A stretch of 64,000 bases of DNA from Blastomyces gilchristii SLH14081 (GCF_000003855.2 NW_003101680.1:5497510-5561509); one strand, 5' to 3'. Shown: positions 48,200 through 59,422, counted from the first letter of the stretch. Program-made: numbers and translations. Notes: generated by a model from the sequence alone, not told the origin.

Positions 48200-49760
48200 A
48201 GTGAGTCTGTCAACACTGATCAGAAGTATAAACCTGACTTATAAACAGCTATATGCAGATTGTGTCTTTGAAGTTATACAAGTCTTAAGTATATATCATC
48301 TGTGATATCTATAATAATCACAGTTTCTGCAAATCTTCTTCAGATTTCAGAGAGATCTTGTAATTCAAAGATGACTCTTATAAGTCTCTCAGCTCTCAGA
48401 TCTGAGTTCTCACACTCTGCTTATTATAAGAGCAGATTCTCAGTTTTCATCTTTCAGCTCATTCACTTCATGAGCTTTAGAGACACTACAGTGACCTGAG
48501 ATTCTGAGTTTATCAATACTTTTCATACTTGTAGAACAGCAGTACTGCAGTATAATCTCTTCTCATAAGCAAGCATTTTCATCAGAGAAACAACAGATTC
48601 AGATGTCAGCTTCAAGACTCTTAAGAAGGCTGTTACTGACTCTGTTCACAACTTCTCAAATTTCTATTTTGATTTATTCAGACAGTTTGTGTGAAGATAT
48701 TCTGATTTAGAATAGATGAAGCAGAGTCTCTTTTTCTTAATCTCTTTATTATATACTCTGTTTACAGAAGCTTGTAAAGCTCTCTCTCTCTGCTTAGTAG
48801 TCAGACATAAATCTCTCTGTGTCTTGTCATCTTTTTCTGATAAATCTGTTCTCTATTATTCTGGCTCTTACAGAGTCAGTCAGTGATCTGCTCTTTACAG
48901 ATCTGTGACTCTCATAGTAATCTATAAGTAATGAATGAGAGTTATCAGTTTCTTCAGAATCAAGAACTTAGAGTCTTACTCAATGAGCTTATTCTGTATA
49001 TCTTTATTCAGCTTCTTTATAAATATCATCATTCAGGTCTTATTTCAGATGTCTGTTTTCACAGATCTTAATTCATATCACAATTTCATAAAGTACTGTG
49101 AGTAGTCTTTATCAGATTTCTTACCTCTTTTTCTAATATTGATAATTACAGCTCAGATATTCTCTGTTCAGCTCACAGAGTCTCTCAACTTATTCTCTAG
49201 ATAGATCTTGAGAATAGATTAGTAGAATCTCTCATAATTATTCTCTAGATAATTCAGTCAGTTCTTGACTTCAGTGTAATAGAGATCTGTTATTATATAG
49301 ATAACAGCTTCTTCATCTTTTATATTACATAGTCAGGCTTGTAAGTCAATTTCAAATACAAACTCACAAAAGCTTTTATAGATTATGATTTGATAAGTAA
49401 TCTTAAGTAATCACAGCTTAAGAAAGTTTCTTTTCAGTTTGCAGGTATCTCTGAAGATTATGTCTAGAGACTCAGTTTAAGAATGTTTATAGACAGTAAG
49501 CATTTCTTGTAGAAAAATAGCTTAATCTTATAAAAGATACTCAAGAATGTTCTTCACTGAGATTGATTCATTTGTGAGTTTGAAGAGTTTCTCTATCACA
49601 GATGCAGAGAATAATATTCTATAAGTGATTGATAAGTTCTCTGAGACTTCTTTTATAAAAGCTATTCATGGTTCAGATGACTGCTTCTGAGTGTCTGTAG
49701 TAGAGTTTACAGAGATTGAAGTATATGAGTTTCTAGTTCTTTCAGTCATAATGAGTGATT
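48200..49760 (-). pseudogene. Gypsy-2 copy 2 gag and protease region, degraded
   Basis: A likely gag start lies 32 bases inside the 5' LTR: an ATG on the - strand at about 49750 followed by MTERTRNSYTSISVNS. The rest is interrupted by stops. Collinear with 18730-20350 of copy 1. Confidence 0.6.
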
Positions 49761-49781
49761 GCTAACTGACAGAGCTTGAAA

Positions 49782-50039
49782 TGTAAGAATAAGTGCTCAC
49801 AGGTGATTATTCAGGTGTTTGCAGCTTGATATAATATGTACTATTAACTACTAGAAGTATTCACAGTAGAAAGATAAAATATAGAGATTAAATGTATAAT
49901 AGTATTCAAGCTGAGTTATGAATAGTATTCATGAACTCCAGTCTATATAGTTGTGTGTAGCCAAGGGCCGCTAGCCCTATTGATTACGCGAGAGATAGGA
50001 ATAGGGGTAAAGGATCCGCGAGGAGCGGGATTTCTTACA
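49782..50039 (-). repeat. Gypsy-2 copy 2 5' LTR (258 bp), second half unmutated
   Basis: Positions about 49965-50031 keep GCCAAGGGCCGCTAGCCCTA, TTACGCGAGAG and GGATCCGCGAGGAGCGGG, while the first half is AT-converted like its partner. On the - strand the retained part is the 5' start of the LTR. Confidence 0.92.
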
Positions 50040-50044
50040 GATAT

Positions 50045-52186
50045 TCTCTGATATTTATGTTTAGTTTCACTATGTAATAAGTGTGAATGTCTTTTGAATC
50101 ATCAAATTCTGTAAGAAGTCAGAGTTTTAACAAGAAGATACACTGAAGGTTATAACATCTTAGAACTGAAGATTTAATTATTGTATAGTGACATAAATTA
50201 CTATCTATCATAGCTTTTATATTATATATATTATCAATCACAGTAGATATAAGAATTACATTCATTATCATTTTCTCTTCAAATTATTATTATTCAATCT
50301 CTTCAAGCTTCTGTTTATGAATTTAAACAGAAGCTAATCTTTTCTTTGTTTTATTAGAATGTTCTCATAGTTATCTTCTGAATCTTTCTTCAATGTAATG
50401 TGATTGACATAAACTGTCAGTATTAATCTTTCTTTTGAATAAGAAGATACATAGACTAATTAGCAGCTGAAAGTAATATATTCTGATTGATTATAATTAA
50501 TGCATATCTCTCATTGATATTAATTAGTGACTTCTTCAGAAGTGATCTCAGAGACTTGAAAGCCTGTTCAGATAATGAAAACTCTTGCTTATACATAGAT
50601 ATTTAAGTTCACTCAATTCATAGCATCTGTATTGTCATTCTTCAGTGCAGATATATAAGTGACTAAGGTGTAATATCTTCTATCACTGTTCTGTATACTC
50701 TTGAGCTTGATCAGACAGTCATTTAATGTTCAGAGTTATATGCAGAAGTCTTTATAAGTTAGATCTTTATTTACACTTATAAGAGTCTGTAAGAGTTTGA
50801 AAGTTAATACTTTCTTAAGCATACTAATCTTCATTCAATTCTCTCAAGATTTATCACCTGCTTCTAGAATCTTGATATTGAAATCAGAAATGAATATTAT
50901 GAGAGAAGTATTTCTCTGTCAGACACTCTGTAATCAATCTAATACCTTCTACTGTGTAGCAGTATCTTTGAACAGAATATTAAGATGTCTGATAATATTA
51001 TCAGATGTATATAATACTAGTTCACATGTCTCTATTTATAAATGAAACTTCTGTTTTATATGATCTTTCAATCGACTGTTGATACATCAATCTTGATTAG
51101 TTAATGAACTGATGATATCTTTATTCACACTTAGTTTCATAAGTATTTCTAATCTTTATAATGAATAGAGAGTGAGATCAGAAGTATTAAAATATGTGAA
51201 AGTGTCTAGACATTTCTTCAGTACTTATATTATATTCATATCTGATTCAGTCAGTGTTGAAATTACCTGTGCAGAGGTTTCTTATTGAGATAATTATTGA
51301 ATTTCTTTATATTAACATTGTTAAGTCACATGTATATCAGCTATCTGTTGCTGTTATAATTTTAATATTACTTAGAGTCACTGTAATACTGTATCTATAC
51401 TCACATTCAAGAGTTCTCTTATATTATTAATAGACATAGCTGTATCATTTATCAGATATGTAATATCTGTGAAATCAGAAGAAATATAATTGTATGAATA
51501 TCTTATATATCTAAGATATTAAAACTCTCAAGTCTTTCACTGATATTCTCTTATAAGATCTTTGTTCTCTTTGTAAGATCTTGTTGAGCCTCGGTGACTG
51601 AATAGTTAATGCGGCCACCTGGTAGCACCTTGGCATGGAAAATCAAGACACGTGGGTTCGAAACCCGCATAAGATACATTAAATTCAGAACTCAAGCATC
51701 TCAGGTTTTCAATAAATACAGAGGTGTACAAATCACTTCAATGAATCACTCTATGTTTCTGAGCTGAGAAGTTATTATCACATGTATTTAATTGTCACTT
51801 CTTTGTATTTTTCTATGTTCTTGTTATCTTGGCATGATCTTAACACCTGTATTTCCTTCTGTATAATTAACACTTAACCTGTATTTAACATCACGCAAGG
51901 ACTTATCATAAGCTCCGCTTGCATATGAGTATAATGAAAGAATAATAATAATAATAATAATAAGATCTTATTACAGAGTCAGAGTGACTGATAAGTAAGC
52001 TTCTATTTAAAGACTCAGTATTCACTTAACTGATTAAGACTCAGTGTTCACTTAAATGTTTAATTATTTCTCTATTTCTTACATGTTGTTACATGGTTGA
52101 ATATCTCAATAAGTAATCATTTCTAATAAGAAGACAATGAATGTGAATAATCATTTCTAATAAGAAGATAATAAAGATTTTTCAAG
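50045..52186 (-). pseudogene. Gypsy-3 copy 1, gag side, degraded
   Basis: It continues the Gypsy-3 element from 42388 across the Gypsy-2 insert. No complete domain can be read, and open frames such as 50797-51045 (+) are on the wrong strand. It contains SINE copy 2. The last part before the LTR has a repeated TCATTTCTAATAAGAAGA (52112-52170). Confidence 0.6.
51588..51961 (+). mobile_element. tRNA-derived SINE, copy 2 (about 374 bp), RIP-mutated
   Basis: It is collinear with copy 1 over its whole length. Flanking AAGATCTTGTTGA (51575-51587) and AAGATCTTATTAC (51962-51974) are an imperfect duplication. Differences from copy 1 are mainly CC/CG changes (GGTGGCCGAATGG to GGTGACTGAATAG). Box B GGTTCGAAACC is intact and even closer to consensus. 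Confidence 0.9.
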
Positions 52187-52505
52187 TATAAGAGATTCAT
52201 GCTGAATAGATCAGTATAATATATAGATCTTATAATACAAAAGTGAAAAATATTAGAGAAGGAAAAAAGAGAAAGTACAGAAATCAGTGATTGAGATAAA
52301 TATTTATATATATATGCAGTGAAGCTTCAGAGTAGAAGAATAGAAATTCTGTATATATAATAAAGCTTCAGAGTGAAAGAATAGAAATTCTATGAGTTTT
52401 TCAGCTGAGAATTAGTGAGTTAGTGACTGAGAATCAGAGCTTTCAGCGGAATCTATGAAGTGTAATAAAATAGTCTATATAATTGATCAGGCGCAGCTCA
52501 TCACA
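52187..52505 (-). repeat. Gypsy-3 copy 1 5' LTR (319 bp)
   Basis: It is homologous to 38687-38956 but about 49 bp longer, because a block around GAAGCTTCAGAGT...AGAATAGAAATTC is present twice (52320-52391). Confidence 0.85.
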
Positions 52506-52976
52506 GAATTTTTCTCTTTATTAATTGAAAATTCTAAATTCTGAATACTTTTTTAAATACTTAATTCAAATTTTTATATTTCATATCAATTCTGTCTTCA
52601 ATTCACTCTTAAAATATACTACAAAGACAATATACAATATTTAAAATCAGAGTTAAAAAATTATAAAAAAGTATCTCTTACAATGAATGTATAAATTAAC
52701 ATAAATAATCTTATATTTAAAAACTTATATATTATTATATTGACAAAAATTGAATTTATTAAGAAATATTAATTAAATTTAAATTATTGATCAGTAGTTA
52801 TACTGATAATTATATAACAGAGATATTAATAACTGTAATTAAAAATAATTATTAAAATATTAATCTCAGTTTTCTTATAATTATAAATTTATAATTAATA
52901 ATACTGAGAATAACTATATTATAATAAAAAGCGTGAAATAAAAACTGACTTTGTATTTTTAAAATAATAAATAAAA
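52506..52976 (+). mobile_element. hAT copy 3 fragment, right of Gypsy-3 copy 1
   Basis: It matches 61514-61975 of hAT copy 2, including the transposase DNAANN-like region near 52890-52940, but is far more AT-converted. It ends where a Gypsy-2 LTR fragment begins. Confidence 0.82.
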
Positions 52977-53018
52977 TGTAAGAAATTCTACTTCTTATAG
53001 ATTCTTTATCTCTATTTC
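52977..53018 (+). repeat. Gypsy-2 LTR fragment (42 bp)
   Basis: TGTAAGAAATTCTACTTCTT and the following bases match the sense start of the Gypsy-2 LTR. It is cut off by the Gypsy-3 LTR at 53019, so a third Gypsy-2 copy once lay here. Confidence 0.75.
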
Positions 53019-53328
53019 TGTAATAGGTTTACGTCAAATGAATCTGTATTAAGATATAGCCTATAGGTCTTATATAACAAAAGTGAAAAACATTAGAGAA
53101 GGAAAAAAAGAGAGAAAGTGTAAGAATCAGTGATTGAAGTGAATATTTATACATGTGTAAGATGAAGCTTCAGAGTAGAAGAATAGACACTTCATAAGTT
53201 TCCTACTAAGAATCAGTGACTGAGAATCAGAGCTTTCAGCAGAGAATTAGTAATTGAGAATCAGAGCTTTCAGCAGAAATTTATAAAGTGTAATAAAATA
53301 ATCTATTAATCAGATGTAGTCTGCTACA
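53019..53328 (-). repeat. Gypsy-3 copy 2 3' LTR (310 bp)
   Basis: It begins TGTAATAGG and ends CTGCTACA, and contains the repeated GAATCAGAGCTTTCAGCAGA (53229 and 53262). Confidence 0.85.
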
Positions 53329-53491
53329 TTAGTCTCTCTTTTTGAAAAGTGAGGTTTGAGTGACAGAGTTGCAGATATGTAGTTTTCATCAGTCAAGAGC
53401 TGCTGTTTCAAATAACACAGAGCTCAGAGTTCAAATTAAATAATTATAACTGACTCATTTTATAAGATATTATTAACTGCAGCTGCAGAGT

Positions 53492-53997
53492 TAAACTAGC
53501 TGCTGTGATCATGAATTTCACATTTGATCTCATTTGACCTAATCTCATACATTTCTTGGCATGAATTCTGCTGAAACTAATCATTAAAAAAACATGCAAA
53601 GTGACTATATATCAGATCTCAAAATGAAACCATGACTTAGAAAAAATAAGAAAGTGATTTCATTTAGTTCTATTTAGTCTCATTCTTAGCATAAAGTGAC
53701 TATTTTTAGACATTTTAAGGTTTTTTTTGAACTATTTTTAATTTTTTAAAAAGTAACGCTTTTTGATAACACTTAAATAAGATTTAAAGTCATTTAAAGT
53801 AATAAAAATAATTTGAATTGAGAAGTGAAAATCATGGTCTTATTTGAAAAATGTGACAAGAGTAGACAGTAAGTTTCACTGAAACAGTATGAGACTACTA
53901 TCTAATGTTAAAACCGTGTAATGAGATTAATCAAATTGGTAATGAGATCATCAAATATTCTGGTCCTGATCTCAGACACGGTCACACGGTCAATCTA
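53492..53997 (+). mobile_element. hAT-type MITE (506 bp) inside Gypsy-3 copy 2
   Basis: Termini are TAAACTAGCT (RIP-altered TAGACTGGCC) and GGTCAATCTA. A perfect 8-bp duplication TGCAGAGT lies at 53484-53491 and 53998-54005. Confidence 0.94.
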
Positions 53998-56248
53998 TGC
54001 AGAGTCTTTTATCAAGAATATCTTCAATCTTTCATTCAAGTTCATTATCTTCTTCTATGATTTCTGATAGTTATTAGTCAGAAGTAAGTTGAGAAGAGAA
54101 TATGTCAGTAACAGCGCAGCAGAGCAAGCTTGTATAAAACACATTATAAATCTCTGATGAAGTATTAAGACAGTAGTTATAACTGTCTAGAACTTCTGTT
54201 ATCTTGTATTTAGTATAATGATAATTCAATGTATGAGATGAGTATGTGATCTGTATATTTTTAAGATTCAATTCTACAAGATCTTCTATCTTATACTGCT
54301 TAGTAAGATCTTATAAGACATTGACTTGATTCTCTTAATCTTATTTAGTACTTATCATGAAGACTTCTACTCAGTTACAGGTGTCTCAGAGCTCTATTAC
54401 TATATTATCAGTGATCTGAATTGAACTGCAAGAGTTCAGTGTGAACTGTGTAATCTCTAGAAGATTCAACATCTTCATGTGATAACTGTGTGTAAGAAAG
54501 AATGAGCTTACACCTGTTAAAACAGCATCTCAGTCATTAATAGTGATCTTTGTGTGTAGAAGAAGATCATTTCAATCATCTTATAAATAATTGTAGAACT
54601 TATAAAGATAATTCTTTACAGTCTGAATTATTTATTCTGATGTATTATCAGTCTCAGAGTAATAAGCAGTTAATAAACAGTGTACAATCTTGAGAACTTG
54701 ACAGATTCTTATTCAGAGAGCACTTATGAATTAGCAGTCTTAGTCAGATATCATAGATCTCAATAAATTATGCATCTGATAGAACAGACACTGTAAGAAA
54801 GCTACAGTAATCTGTTCCGCATTTATCTTATTATAAGATTTCAATATTACATCTTTACTCAATCAGTCAATGATAATCAGAACAGTCTTATAACTCTTAC
54901 TCTCAGATAAATTGACAGTGAAGTCAATAACTATATCTTACTAGATGCTATCAGAGATATTAAGTGATTTCAGTAGATCTTTTCTATAATTCTTTCATAA
55001 GGTAATAGAAGAACAATAATTAGAGTTTCAGACAAAGTGTCTGATACTATTCAATATCTCAGGTCAGTAGAACTCTCAAGAGATTATTTAATATAGTTGT
55101 TTTCCACCTGAATAACTGATTATATATGAATCATGCATCTCTTGCATTATTCAGATATGTAAGAGTTCAGACTGAGAGACTCAGTATTGTTCACAGAATT
55201 GCAGAGTGTTATTGTCATTGATTGAGTATTCTGAGATGTCAGTTCTTATATGTAGTTCTGAAGAGAATCAGAATACTTCTTGATATACTGCTTTGATAAG
55301 TATTTGAAGAAGTTCATCAGTTTGAGGTGTTATATATCACAGCTTGTTCAGTGTAGATTTGAAAGAAGTGAAGTTATTAGTAAAAGTTTGAAGAGAAAGT
55401 ATTCAAATCAGAGATGTGTGTATAGTGCCATGAGATATTTCATTATAATTAACTAGTATTTTCAGATTCAAGAGCTGATGCTCTCAGTTTATTCAGCAGA
55501 TGTCCGTTATATTGAAAGATATATCTTACTTTCATTATAAGAGAGCATCTGTCATAGAGTTCTGACTGCTGTGATGATAGTGTATTATGAAATAAAAACA
55601 GCTTAATAATTCAGATCAGCACATCTGCTGTTCAGTAAGCTTATAAGAGATTATGAAATACTTGAGATTCTTATAATCTATGATTATCTCAATTTTAAAG
55701 ACACTTTGAAGTTCAGAGTCTCATTTCTCTAGATAGTGTACTATTGTGAGAAGTTTCTTATCATAGATCTCATAATTGCACTCATGAGACTCAGTTTCTT
55801 AGACATGAAGATACACAGTTGTAAGACATCTTTATTATTATATTGTAATATAGCTTCTTCTATAACATAGTTAGAGAAGTCAGCTGCAACAACTGTTTCA
55901 TAATCAGAGTTAAATGTTATTAATAGAGAGGTATTAATGAACATCTTCTTTATTTATATGAATATAGCTTCAGTGTCTATTAATCATTGAAATACTGAGT
56001 TCTTCTTAATAAGTTTTGTAAGTGATCTAGCAATATCTGAGAAGTTTTATATAAATCATTGATAAAAGTTAGTCAATTCAATAAAGCTTTGTATATCTTT
56101 CACAGTGTGTGAAGCGTCTCATTCAAGAATAGCAGAAACTTTCTCAGAGTTTATTCAAATCCTCTTACCAGCTTCTATAATGAAACCTAGATATTTCATA
56201 CTCTTGACTTCAAAATCACACTTATGTATATCTATTAGTAGTTCTGCT

Positions 56249-56483
56249 TAGACTGACTGTGTGACCGTGTCTGAGATCAGGACTAGAATATTTGATAATC
56301 TCATTATCAATTTAATTGATCTCATTACACAGTTTTAAGATTAAATAGTAGTTTCATACTATTTCAGTGAGACTTACAGTCTACTCTTGTCACATTTTTT
56401 AAATAAGATTATGATTTTCACTTCTCAATTTAAATTCTTTTTATTGCTTTAAATGACTTTAAATCTCATTTGAGTGTTATCAA
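56249..56483 (-). mobile_element. hAT-type MITE fragment (235 bp)
   Basis: It starts TAGACTGACTGTGTGACCGTG and follows the MITE to GTTATCAAAAAGTT, where the LINE tail begins. The distal half is not found beyond the LINE. Confidence 0.85.
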
Positions 56484-57620
56484 AAAGTTATTATTATTAT
56501 TATTCTTCAATTATAGATGTATGCAGTCAGAGACTATGATATCTACCCTGAGAACTTTTAGTTCTCAGGGTTTTTCCTATATCTATAAAGTTAACTATTA
56601 TACATTCATCAATTTCAGATATGCAAAATCAGAAAATTTCAGCTCAGAATATAAAAACTGTTTACAAATTGCAGTATTTTAACATCTTCTGATAATTTGA
56701 AACCATTTGACATGACAAAAGAAAAGAGAACACAGTCTTAAAGATAGACACATTAAATAGATAGATAGAAAAGAATAGAAAGAAAAAAATAAAGTAAAAT
56801 AAAGAGAGACTGTAATGAAATAAATTATTAAAAGATAGTATATAGCTGTTTTAACAGACTATATCTGATCAATTTCCTTCTCTTCATATTCAGATATTTC
56901 TGAATTCAGTCATTTTCTTATAGCTGCTTGAGTTTCTGATAGAAAGTCTATTAAGTATTTAATTCCTGTCTCAGTTGAGAATAAGAAGCTTATATTTAAT
57001 TAATTTAGATTATACTTCTCTTTCAATCTGACTCTGAGACTGTTGTATAATGCACAGTATATTATAATATACTCAGAATTCTCATTTGCATTGCAGAATG
57101 AGCATTCTATTAAATCAAATCTATTATCAAATCTTTATATATAAGATTTAAAATAGTCATATTCTAATTTCAGCTGTATTATAGATGAGAATATTTTCTT
57201 TTTATATTTAATTGAATAAGATTTTCACTTAGATTTTGTTTCAAATCTTGAATAATGTATACTCTTCTTTTGTTTCTGCCAGCTTTCATTTCACTTGTCT
57301 AAATAAGATTCTTTTATTTTTCTCTTTATAAAAGATCAGAACACAATTTTTTGAATAGATCTGCTTAATTCTGAATCTTTTTTTACAGCTGAATCAGTCA
57401 ATTCATTGTTATGAATATTTATATAAGCAGGAACTTAGTGCAGATAAATTATCAGCTTTGATATTCTTCTCTTTTGAATTTTTAAAATGAAGTTTAAGAT
57501 CATTTCAAGATTCATTTGATTATTATGAATCTGACTATTTCTAAGTCTTTTTAAAGCAGCTTAACTATCAGAGAATATTCATGTCTCTTTCAAACTATTT
57601 TCTCTTTTATGAGACTACGG
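56484..57620 (-). mobile_element. 5'-truncated LINE (RNase H and C-terminal zinc knuckle), degraded
   Basis: On the - strand, from about 57615 down, an RNase H end is readable: PAYINIHNNELTDSAVKK at about 57440-57385, the counterpart of the P-x-H-x-G-I-x-G-N-E-x-A-D-x-x-A-K block. The usual LINE C-terminal zinc knuckle follows near 57120-57010 (FDLIECSFCNANENSEYII..CALYNSLRVRLKEK). Then a 3' UTR of about 0.5 kb ends in (AAT)n at 56484-56503. Stops interrupt it throughout. The RT and endonuclease parts are absent. Confidence 0.8.
56545..56571. other. Perfect 12-bp hairpin in the LINE 3' UTR
   Basis: ACCCTGAGAACT, loop TTT, AGTTCTCAGGGT. It keeps CCC and GGG in an otherwise CC/GG-depleted region. 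Confidence 0.85.
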
Positions 57621-57918
57621 GCGCTAGCCATCTACAGAATGCATCTTAAGCTAATTACATTTAATTCTCTATAATTAACTGATCATCATGTCTGTTCTCT
57701 CAGGCCAGTCACTAATTTCCAGAGATGTTAGTTAATGACTGTCACTGCTCACTTGATAATGTACACATCAAGCTTTCAATTGCTGATCTCAGTCTCATTA
57801 GATGTTCATAGATCTATCAATCAGCTGTTGTGACCTTATTCTGTGTTAGAGACTAATCATAGACTTGATGACTGCAGTTCTCTCTGTCAGTATTAGAGCT
57901 TAACAGTGAGCTTACAGA
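57621..57918. other. Unassigned sequence left of hAT copy 2
   Basis: It starts with the CpG-containing ACTACGGGCGCTAGCC. It is continuous with 63708-64000 if the hAT and one duplication are removed. No domain or repeat match recognised. Confidence 0.5.
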
Positions 57919-58299
57919 CTCTAGCCTAGACTGACTGTGTGACCGTGTCTGAGACCAGGATCAAACTTTACAGTTATCATGTTGCCTAAAAGCATTACTT
58001 CTGATCATGATTTGTGTTCATCACATTGATCTCAAATCATGTTATTTCAAATATTAAAGGTTTCAGATTCACTTTTCAAATAAAAATCTAGTCTCAGATA
58101 AAGAATATGTTTGAATTCTTAGTCACATTTTCATTCTGATCTCATTATTGAGAATGATATCAAATGAGATTATGAAATCATTTCTCACTTACATAATATC
58201 ATAACATAGTGCTTATTTGTTGAAAATTCAACAGAGAGCATTATCAAATATCATTACTTTTCTTAACACAGATTATAATTCATATAATTTTAATTATGA

Positions 58300-58447
58300 A
58301 AAAAATATAAAATACAAAAAAAAACAAAAAACAAAAAACAAAAACAAAAACAAGAAAAAATCACAATAAAAAAAGAAAAAAAAAAAGAGAAAGAAAAAAA
58401 AAAAAGAAAAGAAAAAGAAAAAAATAAAAAATAAAAATAAAAAAAAT
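58300..58447 (+). repeat. A-rich tract (AAAAAC and AAAAAG units) in hAT copy 2
   Basis: About 150 bp almost without T or G. It is the mirror of 17040-17200 in copy 1. Confidence 0.9.
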
Positions 58448-58574
58448 CAAGATCACAGAGCTGTAGTACTCTTAAAATACTCACTTCTCAGAGTCTTCAT
58501 AATATTTATCATCAACTGTGTATCTCTCACAGTGAGAGTAACACAGCTGTGATAAGTCATTATCTTAATATCAT

Positions 58575-58808
58575 CTAACAAATAATCAGTATATATCTGT
58601 ATAAATGTGAATAATTAGAAAATATACACTTAAAAAGTGTGGCCAGAGTGGACTCTGCTGTCACTTGAATGACATCAAGAATAGAATGCTGAAATTGATG
58701 ATTTCTCTCATTAATTTCACAGACAAGACATGTGAAGATGATCTTGAGAAATATAAGATCTCTCAACTTCTGATAAAAATGAATCTCATGAAGAGACTCT
58801 ATTTTCAT
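58575..58808 (-). other. 77-codon open frame, second copy
   Basis: It is the counterpart of 16167-16400, same length, opposite to the transposase. It retains CLVCEINERNHQF and FSNYSHLYRY. It is the only frame of this size that stays open in both hAT copies. Confidence 0.4.
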
Positions 58809-59221
58809 GATATCAGAGACTGAGTGTTATTAAAAAGTGTTACTTTCATGCAATGCATATATACTTACTGTGATGATTCATTCTCTGCACATGTAACTGA
58901 GAGTTGTGACTTTTTCACACTGCACAGCTCTCTCTGAGATGCTGCTGTCAGTTTGTAACTCACACAGTCTCTCAGTTCAGTACACACTGTGTGTATGCAG
59001 CTCTGTGTGCTGAGACTGTGTTGATCATTATAATCTGATGTGATACTCACTTTTCACAGGCCATGTTTTGTTTGAGAGAGAGAGAAAAGATGCAACTGTT
59101 GTTTTATTAAGAGAAGAATGAATAATTAGTATTATTGAATATAATTTGATTCATCTGTATTTAAAATTTGATTAGTCTATACTCTTTAATTTGAGAGTTT
59201 CTAAGAGTGTTTTAATAGTTT

Positions 59222-59422
59222 TCATACCAGCTTGAACTTAGTGATGAGTTGAAGAAGAAGAGAAAAGAGAGAAGAAAGAAATGAGAATAACTTATCTTTA
59301 TAATATGAAAACAGAGAATTGCTGCAATCATTCTTTCTAGTAACAAAGATCTGTTTTCTGTATATATCTCTGATATAGATTATATGATAAATGCATACAA
59401 AGAATATTAATAGTGTATGCAT
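59222..59422 (-). other. 66-codon open frame, counterpart of 15560-15745
   Basis: It shares RKQIFVTR, NDCSNSLFSYYKDK and a hydrophobic C-terminus with the frame of copy 1. It lies on the same strand as the 77-codon frame, 0.4 kb upstream of it. Function unknown. Confidence 0.3.

Larger units (their letters stand above)
42394..50039 (-). mobile_element. Gypsy-2 LTR retrotransposon, complete copy 2 (7646 bp), inserted in Gypsy-3 copy 1
   Basis: It is bounded by 258-bp LTRs (42394-42651 and 49782-50039), with a perfect 5-bp duplication GATAT (42389-42393, 50040-50044). A purine-rich stretch lies just inside the 3' LTR on the - strand (GAGAGGAAAAGATA, 42652-42670). Order on -: gag from about 49750, protease, RT about 48100-47389, RNase H about 47160-46700, integrase about 46650-45400, then a 2.7-kb tail holding a little-mutated frame with a SINE insert. 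The pol frames are broken. Confidence 0.93.
38687..52505 (-). mobile_element. Gypsy-3 LTR retrotransposon copy 1, interrupted by Gypsy-2 copy 2 and a SINE
   Basis: It has LTRs at 38687-38956 and 52187-52505 and a perfect 5-bp duplication GAATT (38682-38686, 52506-52510). The empty site in hAT copy 2 is near 61511 (CTCTGAATCTTTCTC). The pol order on - is RT about 41960-41000, RNase H about 41060-40650, integrase about 40450-39500, and an integrase C-terminal GPY/F-like module at 39194-39376. The gag side lies at 50045-52186, beyond the Gypsy-2 insert. After removing inserts it is about 5.8 kb. Confidence 0.88.
53019..56248 (-). mobile_element. Gypsy-3 LTR retrotransposon copy 2, 3' part only
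   Basis: It has an LTR at 53019-53328, then sequence collinear with 38957-41375 of copy 1 (integrase end 54074-54271, RNase H start 55741-55944). It breaks off at a MITE end at 56249 before the RT motifs. A complete MITE interrupts it at 53492-53997. No 5' LTR is present in the window. Confidence 0.85.

Noticed and set aside
58290..58484. 64-codon Phe/Ser-rich frame on -
   Set aside because: Translation of the A-rich tract; composition artefact.
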